A stretch of 64,000 nt of DNA from DATJBF01 sp035515475 (GTDB lineage: Bacteria > Verrucomicrobiota > Verrucomicrobiia > Palsa-1439). The position numbers and the translations under genes were made by a program. Of this stretch, positions 34,731 to 42,334 are shown piece after piece. The stretch spans positions 1 through 64,000 of the forward strand of contig DATJBF010000070.1 in assembly GCA_035515475.1 (NCBI GenBank), given 5' to 3'. The number at the start of each line of letters is the position of its first letter. Position 1 is the first letter of the stretch. The notes below the pieces were generated by a model. That model was not told the origin of the DNA. It made no database searches and saw nothing but the letters and a program-made list of their open reading frames with translations.

Positions 34731-34760
34731 ACTATCGCACGAACGTTTTGTGCGAGTCAA
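34731..34760 (-). promoter_or_regulatory. glyS promoter-like region overlapped by an inverted repeat
   Basis: Minus-strand TTGACT, an 18-nt spacer and GATAGT, ending 11 nt before the glyS ATG. The spacer is occupied by TCGCAC...GTGCGA arms (34735-34755) around AACGTT, an imperfect palindrome that could bind a repressor. Confidence 0.45.
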
Positions 34761-34969
34761 GTTGCCAGCGCGCCCGGCGAGGCGGTACCGGTCCCGATCT
34801 CGCCAGGCGAACATTTTTCTCGCGACCGAACGTGGATTGCGTGAGAAGCCGCAACCCCAGAGACCCGGTCGGGCCCTTTCGTACAGCCTCCCACTTTTTG
34901 AGCCACAACTCCAAGCGCAGTGCCGCTTGAGATGAGATTGCATCGGCGGACCTGCCAGCTCTGACGAAT

Positions 34970-35068
34970 TTAGTCTATGTAATCCCAGAACCCGTTGATG
35001 CCGCCGTAGATTTCGCTGGATTGGAAGACGAACCCGCGGCGTTTGCACAGCGCGACAATTTTGTCCAT
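34970..35068 (-). pseudogene. Duplicated 5' fragment of glyS with a 32-codon reading frame
   Basis: Positions 34980-35071 repeat glyS positions 34601-34692 in the same orientation with 90 of 92 bases identical. On the minus strand the copy reads from an ATG at 35068 through 'MDKIVALCKRRGFVFQSSEI', continues to 'NGFWDYID', and stops at 34970. The piece lacks any catalytic motif and is most simply a duplication scar. It lies about 250 bp upstream of glyS. The remainder of the 34720-35243 gap shows no other gene. Confidence 0.75.
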
Positions 35069-35213
35069 CAAACCGGCTCGTTTTGGCCCTGTCAGGGCAG
35101 GCAGACCATGGGGAAAACCCTTAGATCATGTTGAGATGAGGCGGTTCGGTAGTGGCATCTTCGGTGCTCTAGCGGTTGTGCTGGGAGGTGCCCCCCATAA
35201 GGACAGATTGAGG

Positions 35214-35247
35214 AAGGAGAGGCGTTATGCGGAGAGCGGCGTTATGA
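35214..35247 (+). promoter_or_regulatory. Translation leader of the TonB-dependent receptor gene
   Basis: AAGGAGAGG (35214-35222) precedes a six-codon frame at 35227-35247 (MRRAAL, stop) whose TGA overlaps the receptor ATG at 35244. The strong ribosome-binding site fits the tiny frame better than the receptor, so coupled reinitiation is possible. Confidence 0.35.
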
Positions 35248-37400
35248 AAAGACTGTTGGGGAGCATATGTTCTGGTGCCCTGCTCTTGGGCATGGTCACC
35301 GTGAACAGCCGTGCGGCGACCACCACCAATCTGTTGGAGATGGACTTGGAAGCGCTGGTGAACGTCGAGGTCCGAAGCCCCGCCGGATTGACCGAAATCG
35401 ATTCCCGCCGGGTGCCGGTCGCGATGACGGAACTCGACGCGCGGGATATACAGCAGTCGGGTGCCCGAGATTTGGATCACTTGTTGGAGATTTACGTTCC
35501 CAACACGCAGTTCCTCCTGCATCACACCCCACAACCTGATTTCGGATTTCGGGGAATCATCAGCGACCGGGATGACAAATACCTTTACCAGGTGAATGGC
35601 GTCACGATGAACAACCGGCTGTTGCAGGGCGCGGGGGACGAGCGCGAGCTGCCGTTGCTGGGGGACATCCGCTCCGTGGACGTGGTGCGGGGCCCGGCGT
35701 CGGCCACGCACGGCGCGGGCGCACTGGCCGGAGTCATTGACGTGGAAACATACAACGGCCTGACGTTTCAGGGAGCTGACCTGAACCTCCGCCAAGGTGT
35801 GATCAATCAATACACTGCGGCCGAGGCGCGGTATGGCCACAAGTTCAGCGACACATCCGGGTTGTTTGCGTATGGCGGCGTCGCCGACGTGCAAGGCGCG
35901 GACAATACTTATTACATCGGACACTCCTATCCGGCCAAGAACGGTTTGCCCGCCAATGTCGTCGGGGAACCGGTTGACGGGCCGATCCCGGGTCTCAATG
36001 AGCCGGCGTTCGGCTCGCTCTGGGGCAAGGCTCACCTGAGTTACGTGAACGGGCCGTTTGAGATCTGGGGCCGATTCGTCCAAGACGGCGAGGTGGCGCC
36101 GCCGAGCCGCTCGATTTATTCGAGCACGCGGCCGGCGGACAGATCTCTGGACGACTGGACGTTGGGGCGTGAGATCCGAAATCAGCAGTACACCGCCACC
36201 GCCAGCTTCAAGAAGGACCTCTCGCCGTCGTGGAACCTGGAAATGCTGGAAAGCTGCGACCTATGGGTGTTCAAGGATCAGCGGGCCTTCACCAGCCCGA
36301 AGCCGACGCGCGTGGCGCACGAGGACCAAGCGTTCAGCCGCGCCATTGCGGATTGGACTCCCAACAGCGCCCATTCGTTGGCCTTCGGCGTGGAATACTC
36401 CCACATGTGGTTCCACGATCCGCCATATGCCGATGCCTTGGATATCTCGCCGGTGGTTTCCAATCGTAACTGGCAGACCGACACAATTTCTTTCCTGGCT
36501 GAGCACCAGTGGAAGATCACCAAGGACTGGACGACCTTTTTGAGTTTTCGCACGGACAAACACACCTACTCCGGCTGGCTGCTCTCGCCACGAGGCACGG
36601 TGGTATTCACGCCGACGGATCGGGACACGTTCAAGGCCATGGCCGGGCAGTCCGTCCGCCGCAGTGGGGATGAGGAGTTGTGGGCGGAGTGGGAACGGGA
36701 GCGCACGGTCCCGGACCCGGAAACGCTCCGTTCCTACGAGGGTTCGTACGAGCACCGATTCTGGGACCAGTGGAGCGTGGGGGCTAACGGGTTTTACGAA
36801 GACTATAGTGCCATTGGTTACAGCTCGACTTTGTATCATTCGGTGTCCCTCGGTCGTTTTCGAATTGCTGGCGGCGAGTTTCTGATCAGCTACACCAATC
36901 GGGCCACGCGCCTCACGTTGTCCGAGGGAGTAGCGAAGCTGGTGAATTCCAAGGTGCCCACGAGTTTGCCGGCGGGCGGGCAGGGGATCACCGCCGAGCC
37001 ATACGGCTATGGGCACGACCTGGCGGAGTGGGCGCCGTCGATCACCAAGCTGGCACTCCTGCATGATATCGGTAGGAGATGGACGGTCAGTTCCTCGCTG
37101 GTTTATTATTCAGGGTTCCCCGGGGCTCAGGACTACGCCAAGTACAACGGCTCGCGCTCGTCTCCGCTGTCCGGCTTGCCCTATAGCGATGCGGGAGACA
37201 CGACGCCGTACGGCCCCAATCTGTACGTGAATGCAGGCCTGGAGTTTCGTCCGTCGCCGAACTGGACCATCCGTGTGGACGGATACAACCTTGCGGCGCT
37301 TGCGGACAAGTCGTTGTCCAAACGCAACTATTACTTCCGACTATCGGAATACAGCGTGGAGCCGGCCTCAGCGACCGTGTCCGTGCGTTACCGATTCTAA
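35244..37400 (+). CDS. TonB-dependent outer-membrane receptor
   Basis: 718 residues. Gated barrel importing a scarce ligand with TonB energy. Signal peptide about 1-24 (MKRLLGSICSGALLLGMV). A short 'LEMDLEALVNVEVRSPAG' segment leads into the plug domain ('VAMTELDARDIQQSGARDLDHLLEIYVPN', 'FGFRGIISDRDDKYLYQVNGVTMNN', 'IRSVDVVRGPASATHGAGALAGVIDVET'). A barrel of about 500 residues ends in 'VSVRYRF'. The 'DLEALVNVEV' opening is typical of receptors encoded beside YfiR-like and sensor-kinase genes, as here. There is no STN domain or cobalamin riboswitch, so the ligand is unknown. Its stop shares a base with the next ATG. Confidence 0.9.
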   Translation: MKRLLGSICSGALLLGMVTVNSRAATTTNLLEMDLEALVNVEVRSPAGLTEIDSRRVPVAMTELDARDIQQSGARDLDHLLEIYVPNTQFLLHHTPQPDFGFRGIISDRDDKYLYQVNGVTMNNRLLQGAGDERELPLLGDIRSVDVVRGPASATHGAGALAGVIDVETYNGLTFQGADLNLRQGVINQYTAAEARYGHKFSDTSGLFAYGGVADVQGADNTYYIGHSYPAKNGLPANVVGEPVDGPIPGLNEPAFGSLWGKAHLSYVNGPFEIWGRFVQDGEVAPPSRSIYSSTRPADRSLDDWTLGREIRNQQYTATASFKKDLSPSWNLEMLESCDLWVFKDQRAFTSPKPTRVAHEDQAFSRAIADWTPNSAHSLAFGVEYSHMWFHDPPYADALDISPVVSNRNWQTDTISFLAEHQWKITKDWTTFLSFRTDKHTYSGWLLSPRGTVVFTPTDRDTFKAMAGQSVRRSGDEELWAEWERERTVPDPETLRSYEGSYEHRFWDQWSVGANGFYEDYSAIGYSSTLYHSVSLGRFRIAGGEFLISYTNRATRLTLSEGVAKLVNSKVPTSLPAGGQGITAEPYGYGHDLAEWAPSITKLALLHDIGRRWTVSSSLVYYSGFPGAQDYAKYNGSRSSPLSGLPYSDAGDTTPYGPNLYVNAGLEFRPSPNWTIRVDGYNLAALADKSLSKRNYYFRLSEYSVEPASATVSVRYRF

Positions 37401-38032
37401 TGTTTACCAAACCACATATTCCAGATCGGGCAGGTACGGTGCGCGGCTTGGCGAGCGAAACCAGGATGGTTCGGCTTCTGGTTGTGGTATTGGCTACGCT
37501 GGGATTCCCGTGTGGGAAGATGATGGTGGCGGCTAATGCTCCGGATGTGTCCGAGGAACAGGTCAAGGCCGCTTTTCTCATCAACTTCCCGAAGTACGTG
37601 GATTGGCCGGCGAACGCTTTTGCCGAGACCAACAGCCCGATCGTGGTGGCGGTGTTTGGCGAGACCAGTTTGGACGGAGACCTCCAGAGAATGATCAAGG
37701 GCAAAGTGATCATGGGGCATCCTCTCGTTTTCAAGCGGGTGACGACGGAAGAAGAGTGCGCCAGCGGTTGTCAGATTCTGTTCATTGACGCAGCCGCGGC
37801 CCGGCGGGTCCCGGACATCATCAACAAGCTTGATGGGGCGAGCACACTGACCGTTGGCGACAGTGAAGATTTCCTCGACAGTGGCGGCGTCATCAAACTC
37901 GCCAAACGCGACCGGAAGATCCGGCTCGAGGTGAACCTGACCGCGGCCCGCCGCGCCCATCTCAAGCTCAGTTCGAAACTGCTCGGCGTGGCCGATGTTG
38001 TGCTGGGCAAGCCGCAGAGTGGGGGAGGCTGA
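37400..38032 (+). CDS. YfiR-like periplasmic protein (DUF4154)
   Basis: 210 residues. YfiR of Pseudomonas is a periplasmic repressor of the inner-membrane cyclase YfiN; relatives often sit beside TonB receptors and kinases. Family pattern: 'EEQVKAAFLINFPKYVDWPANAF', 'PIVVAVFGETSLDGDLQRMI', 'CQILFID', 'LTVGDSEDFLDSGGVIKLAKRDRKIRLEVNL' and 'LKLSSKLLGVADVV'. The ATG at 37400 overlaps the receptor stop; an in-frame ATG at 37466 begins a cleaner signal peptide (MVRLLVVVLATLGF) and may be the real start. It precedes the CHASE-type kinase by 1 nt, suggesting it senses receptor or envelope state for that kinase. Confidence 0.88.
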   Translation: MFTKPHIPDRAGTVRGLASETRMVRLLVVVLATLGFPCGKMMVAANAPDVSEEQVKAAFLINFPKYVDWPANAFAETNSPIVVAVFGETSLDGDLQRMIKGKVIMGHPLVFKRVTTEEECASGCQILFIDAAAARRVPDIINKLDGASTLTVGDSEDFLDSGGVIKLAKRDRKIRLEVNLTAARRAHLKLSSKLLGVADVVLGKPQSGGG

Positions 38033-38033
38033 C

Positions 38034-40034
38034 GTGCGGCTCCTCCAAAATGCCTCCATTCGGCGCAAGCAGATGCTGGTCATCATGCTCACCTGTATCG
38101 TTGCGCTGCTGTTGGCCTGCACGGGGTTCGTCGTTTACGAAATCGTCTCGTATCGACAGGAATTGGTCTGGAGTCTTACGTCGCTGGGCCAGATGGTTGG
38201 CGATAACGCCAGTGGGGCCCTCGACTTCAATGATCCCAAGGCCGCGGAAGACATGATGTCGGCGTTCCGGATGCGGCCGAACATTGTGGCCGCGTGCATT
38301 TACGCAAAGGACGGGAGTCCATTCGCCAAGTATCTTCGGACCGACCTTCCGGCCGACTTCTCGTTTCCAAAGCTGGAGACGGACGGCTACAGGTTTACCG
38401 ACGGCCGGTTGATGTTGTTCCACACCATTCTGGAAAAGGGCGATAAGATTGGCTCGATTTACCTGGAGTCGGACCTCGGACGGTTGACGGCGCGGTTGAG
38501 AAGGTACGCAATTATCGTCATCGTCGTGTTGTGCGCGTCCGTGTTGGCCGCCTTTCTCCTGTCGTCCGGACTTCAGCGCTGGCTGTCGAAACCGATCCTG
38601 CATCTGGCCGAGATCGCCAAGGCGGTCGCGGTGGAGAAGAACTATGCCGTTCGTGCCGTCAAGCAGAGCGGGGACGAATTGGGCATACTCACCGACGGTT
38701 TCAACGAGATGCTGGCGCAAATTCAGCAGCGGGACGCCGCCCTCCAGGCCGCCAACGAAGGTTTGGAGAAACGCGTGGAGGCACGCACGCAGGAGTTGGA
38801 GAGTTCCCTGTCGCTGCTGCATGCCACGGTTGAGTCCACAGCCGACGGCATTCTGGTGGTGGATCGCCGGGGCAAGGTCGTGACCTACAACAAGAAGTTC
38901 GCGACCATGTGGCACATTCCGGAGACCGTGCTCTCGTCCGATGACGACGAACGGTTGCTGGGGGCGGTGCTCGATCAACTGAGCGATCCGGACGGATTCC
39001 TTGACAAGGTGCGGCAGTTGTACGCCACCCCTGACGCGGAGAGTTTTGACGTGATCACTTTCAAGGATGGCCGGATCTTCGAACGATACTCGCAGCCCCA
39101 GTATGTGCGGGATCAAATTGTCGGCCGTGTCTGGAATTTCCGGGACGTGAGCGAGCGCAAGCGTGCCGAAAGCAAACTGGAAACCCTCCACCGGCAACTG
39201 CTGGACACGTCCCGCCAGGCCGGTATGGCCGAGGTGGCGACGAACGTGCTGCACAACGTCGGCAACGTGCTCAACACCGTGAACGTCTCTATTTCCATCG
39301 CCTCGGACAAGGTCCGGAAATCCAGAATCGCGAACCTGGCCAAGGCGGCCGGGCTGCTCGAGGAGCACCGGGGCGATTTGGCTGCGTTTCTCACGCACGA
39401 TGCGAAAGGAACGCAGTTGCCTGATTACCTGATCAAACTCGCGAGCCATTTGACCGAGGAACAAGGGGAAATTCTCAAGGAGCTGCAGTTACTCCAGAGC
39501 AACGTCGAGCACATCAAGGACATCGTGGCTATGCAGCAGAGTTACGCCAAGGTTTCGGGCATGGTGGAGTCCTTGCCGCCGGTGGAACTGGTCGAGGACG
39601 CACTGCGCATGAACGCCGCCGCGTTGGGGCGGCACGAGGTGCAGGTCGTCCGCGAGTATGGCGACGCCCCGCTCGTATCGGTGGAAAAACACAAGGTATT
39701 GCAAATCTTGGTGAACCTGATTCGCAATGCCAAGTACGCGTTGGACGAGGGCGGTCGTTCCGACAAGCGGTTGACACTGCGGATCGCTCGCAATGGCGAC
39801 GACTTCGTCCACGTTTCGGTGATCGACAACGGCGTGGGGATCCCCGCGGAGAACGTGACGCGGATTTTTGAGCACGGCTTCACCACCCGCAAAGGCGGTC
39901 ATGGATTTGGCCTGCATAGCGGGGCGTTGGCAGCCCAAGAGATGGGCGGGACGTTGAGTGTCAGCAGCGATGGCCCCGGCCACGGCGCCGTCTTCACCCT
40001 GGCATTGCCGATCAAACCGAAGGAGGGGAAATGA
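38034..40034 (+). CDS. Membrane sensor histidine kinase (CHASE8-HAMP-PAS-kinase)
   Basis: 666 residues. Transmembrane helices near 17-39 and 158-180 bracket a periplasmic CHASE8-like domain ('LGQMVGDNASGALDFNDPKAAEDMM', 'NIVAACIYAKDG'). HAMP and coiled coil follow, a PAS domain (about 250-375, 'ADGILVVDRRGKVVTYNKKFATMW'), then a dimerisation domain with the unusual H-box 'NVLHNVGNVLN' (His407). The ATPase domain has 'LVNLIRNAKYALDE', 'DNGVGIPAENVTRIFEHGFTT' and 'GHGFGLHSGALAAQEMGG'. GTG start after GGGGGAGG, 1 nt past the YfiR-like gene. It most likely reports YfiR-like protein or receptor status. Confidence 0.9.
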   Translation: MRLLQNASIRRKQMLVIMLTCIVALLLACTGFVVYEIVSYRQELVWSLTSLGQMVGDNASGALDFNDPKAAEDMMSAFRMRPNIVAACIYAKDGSPFAKYLRTDLPADFSFPKLETDGYRFTDGRLMLFHTILEKGDKIGSIYLESDLGRLTARLRRYAIIVIVVLCASVLAAFLLSSGLQRWLSKPILHLAEIAKAVAVEKNYAVRAVKQSGDELGILTDGFNEMLAQIQQRDAALQAANEGLEKRVEARTQELESSLSLLHATVESTADGILVVDRRGKVVTYNKKFATMWHIPETVLSSDDDERLLGAVLDQLSDPDGFLDKVRQLYATPDAESFDVITFKDGRIFERYSQPQYVRDQIVGRVWNFRDVSERKRAESKLETLHRQLLDTSRQAGMAEVATNVLHNVGNVLNTVNVSISIASDKVRKSRIANLAKAAGLLEEHRGDLAAFLTHDAKGTQLPDYLIKLASHLTEEQGEILKELQLLQSNVEHIKDIVAMQQSYAKVSGMVESLPPVELVEDALRMNAAALGRHEVQVVREYGDAPLVSVEKHKVLQILVNLIRNAKYALDEGGRSDKRLTLRIARNGDDFVHVSVIDNGVGIPAENVTRIFEHGFTTRKGGHGFGLHSGALAAQEMGGTLSVSSDGPGHGAVFTLALPIKPKEGK

Positions 40035-42319
40035 TGAAATCCCCCGCTTCTGAGAAGAATCATCGCATTTTGGTAATCGACGACAATCGGGCCATCCACG
40101 ACGATTTCCGCAAAATACTCGGCGGCCCGACAACCGAGAGTCCGGACCTTGCCGAGGCGGAAACGGCGTTGTTTGGAGAACGGGCGCCAACGCTACAGCC
40201 GGCACGTTTTCAGATTGATTCTGCCTATCAGGGACAAGAAGGACTGGCGGTGGTCCAGAAATCAGTCCAACTGAAGCAACCCTACGCGGTGGCGTTCGTG
40301 GACATCCGCATGCCGCCGGGCTGGGATGGCGTAGAGACGACGCGGAAACTGTGGGAGGTCGACCCGGACCTTCAGGTGGTGATTTGCACGGCCCACTCCG
40401 ATTATTCATGGGAAGACATCTGCAGAGAGATTGGCAACTCGGACCGGTTTCTCGTTCTCAAGAAGCCATTCGACACGGTCGAGGTGCTGCAGTTGGCGAA
40501 TGCGTTGACGGAGAAATGGTGGCTGCAACAAGAGGTGAAGCGGCAGGTAGATGAGCTGGAACTGAAGGTGGCGGAGCGCACGAAGGAATTGCGGGAAGCC
40601 AACGGCTTGCTCAAGAAGGAAGTGGTGGAGCGCACGGAGGCCGAGGACAGCTTACGCATCAAGACCGAGCAACTTCAGGCCATTACCGACGCCATGGTGG
40701 CATTCCTCCAGAGCGGCGACGAATGTCTGCCCAGCGAGATTCTCTTACGGAACGCCCTGCAGCAGACGGGCAGCGAATGCGGGTTTGTGGGGTTGGTCAC
40801 CGATGGGCCGTCACTCCGCATCTTGGCCCAGGCGGGCTTGGGTTGGGAACCAACCAAGGACGGGAAACGGCTGGAGATCATCAATTTCAAGAATCTCTTC
40901 GGCGGCGTCATCACCAGCGGGCAGGCGGTCGTCTCCAACGAACCAGGCGCCGATTCCCCCTCCGCCGAGGGACTGCCAATTGGTACGACGTCCCTGCAGC
41001 GTTTTCTGGCGGTACCGGTCCTCAGTGGAACCCAGGTTGTCGGGATGATCAGCGTGGCCAATCGCCCCGATGCGTACGCCGGGCGCGAACAGAATAAAAT
41101 CGGTGTTCTGGCGCGGGTAGCCGGTGTTTTGCTCGACAACTACCGGCGCAAGGAGCGGGAGGCGATTCTGGAGAAGCAGTTGCGGCAATCCCAGAAGGTC
41201 GAGGCCATTGGTCGACTCGCGGGTGGCGTGGCCCACGATTTCAACAACATTCTGACCGCCATTCTCGGCTACAGCGACTTGCTGCTGTTGCGAATGAAGG
41301 CCGACGATTCGCTCCACGGAAGCGTGGAGGAAATTCGCAACGCGGCCCAGCGCGCAGCGGCGTTGACCCGGCAACTGCTGGCGTTCAGTCGCAAACAGAT
41401 TCTGGAGCCCAAGGTCGTCAACCTGAACGATATTGTGCTCGACCTGAGCAAGATGTTGAGGCGCATGATCGGTGAAGACATCGAATTGATTACCCACGGG
41501 GCCTGGGACCTCGGGCGGACGAAAGTCGACCCGGGCCAGATCGAACAGGTCATCATTAACCTGGCCATCAATGCACGCGACGCCATGCCGCACGGTGGGA
41601 AGCTGACAATCGAGACTGCCAATGTGGCGTTGGACAGGGCAAGCACACTCCGTTTGGGCGACGTGGCCCCGGGCAAGTACGTCAGAGTTGCCGTCAGTGA
41701 CACCGGCACGGGGATGACTCCCGAAGTTCAAGCCCGGCTCTTCGAGCCATTTTTCACGACCAAGGCAGAGGGGAAAGGCACAGGGTTGGGACTGGCAATG
41801 TGCTACGGCATCGTCAAACAAAGCGGCGGCCATATCACCGTTTATAGCGAGCCGGGCCACGGGACGGTCTTCAAAATCTATCTGCCCCGGATCGAGGAGG
41901 CGGCCGCCCCCGAAGCGAAGCAGGATCAATCGGGCGACCTGCCTCAGGGCAAGGAAACGATCCTTCTCGTCGAGGACGAAGCCGGCCTGCGCAAGCTGAC
42001 GAAGTTGGTTCTCCAAGACCTCGGATACACGATTCTGGAAGCGGCCAACGGTTGTGAAGCCCTCCGCATCGCCAAGGAACGGGACGGACGCGGGTTCGAT
42101 CTCGTCTTTACCGACGTGGTAATGCCGCAGATGGGAGGCAAAGAACTGGCCGACCATATTCACTCCCTCCGGCCCGATGCCAAAGTGCTCTTCACTTCCG
42201 GGTACACGGAGGACGCGATTGTCGATCATGGCGTTCTCAACGATGACGTGGCCTTTCTGCATAAGCCGTACACGCCCAACATACTCGCGTGCAAGCTGCG
42301 GGAGGTCTTGGATACTTGA
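40031..42319 (+). CDS. Soluble hybrid histidine kinase (REC-GAF-kinase-REC)
   Basis: 762 residues, no transmembrane segment. N-terminal receiver (about 11-160) with phosphoacceptor Asp91 in 'VAFVDIRMP' and an inserted stretch after 'HDDFRKIL'. A coiled coil, a GAF-like domain (about 225-370, 'GFVGLVTDGPSLRILAQAGLGW'), HisKA with His402 in 'GRLAGGVAHDFNNILTAILGYSDLLL', ATPase domain ('IEQVIINLAINARDAMPHGG', 'DTGTGMTPEVQARLFEPFFTTKAEGKGTGLGLAMCYG') and a C-terminal receiver ('ILLVEDEAG', 'LVFTDVVMPQMGG') follow. Its ATG overlaps the upstream kinase stop (ATGATG/TGA), so the two are coupled; it may receive phosphate from the membrane kinase. Confidence 0.93.
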   Translation: MMKSPASEKNHRILVIDDNRAIHDDFRKILGGPTTESPDLAEAETALFGERAPTLQPARFQIDSAYQGQEGLAVVQKSVQLKQPYAVAFVDIRMPPGWDGVETTRKLWEVDPDLQVVICTAHSDYSWEDICREIGNSDRFLVLKKPFDTVEVLQLANALTEKWWLQQEVKRQVDELELKVAERTKELREANGLLKKEVVERTEAEDSLRIKTEQLQAITDAMVAFLQSGDECLPSEILLRNALQQTGSECGFVGLVTDGPSLRILAQAGLGWEPTKDGKRLEIINFKNLFGGVITSGQAVVSNEPGADSPSAEGLPIGTTSLQRFLAVPVLSGTQVVGMISVANRPDAYAGREQNKIGVLARVAGVLLDNYRRKEREAILEKQLRQSQKVEAIGRLAGGVAHDFNNILTAILGYSDLLLLRMKADDSLHGSVEEIRNAAQRAAALTRQLLAFSRKQILEPKVVNLNDIVLDLSKMLRRMIGEDIELITHGAWDLGRTKVDPGQIEQVIINLAINARDAMPHGGKLTIETANVALDRASTLRLGDVAPGKYVRVAVSDTGTGMTPEVQARLFEPFFTTKAEGKGTGLGLAMCYGIVKQSGGHITVYSEPGHGTVFKIYLPRIEEAAAPEAKQDQSGDLPQGKETILLVEDEAGLRKLTKLVLQDLGYTILEAANGCEALRIAKERDGRGFDLVFTDVVMPQMGGKELADHIHSLRPDAKVLFTSGYTEDAIVDHGVLNDDVAFLHKPYTPNILACKLREVLDT

Positions 42320-42334
42320 CCGGGGTGGGAAGCC

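Noticed and set aside
34720..34979. Structured RNA (6S, SRP, RNase P or T-box) upstream of glyS
   Set aside because: Neither strand shows the conserved core sequences of these RNAs, and no T-box antiterminator motif was found.
35072..35213. Cobalamin or other riboswitch before the TonB receptor
   Set aside because: No B12-box or other known aptamer core could be recognised.
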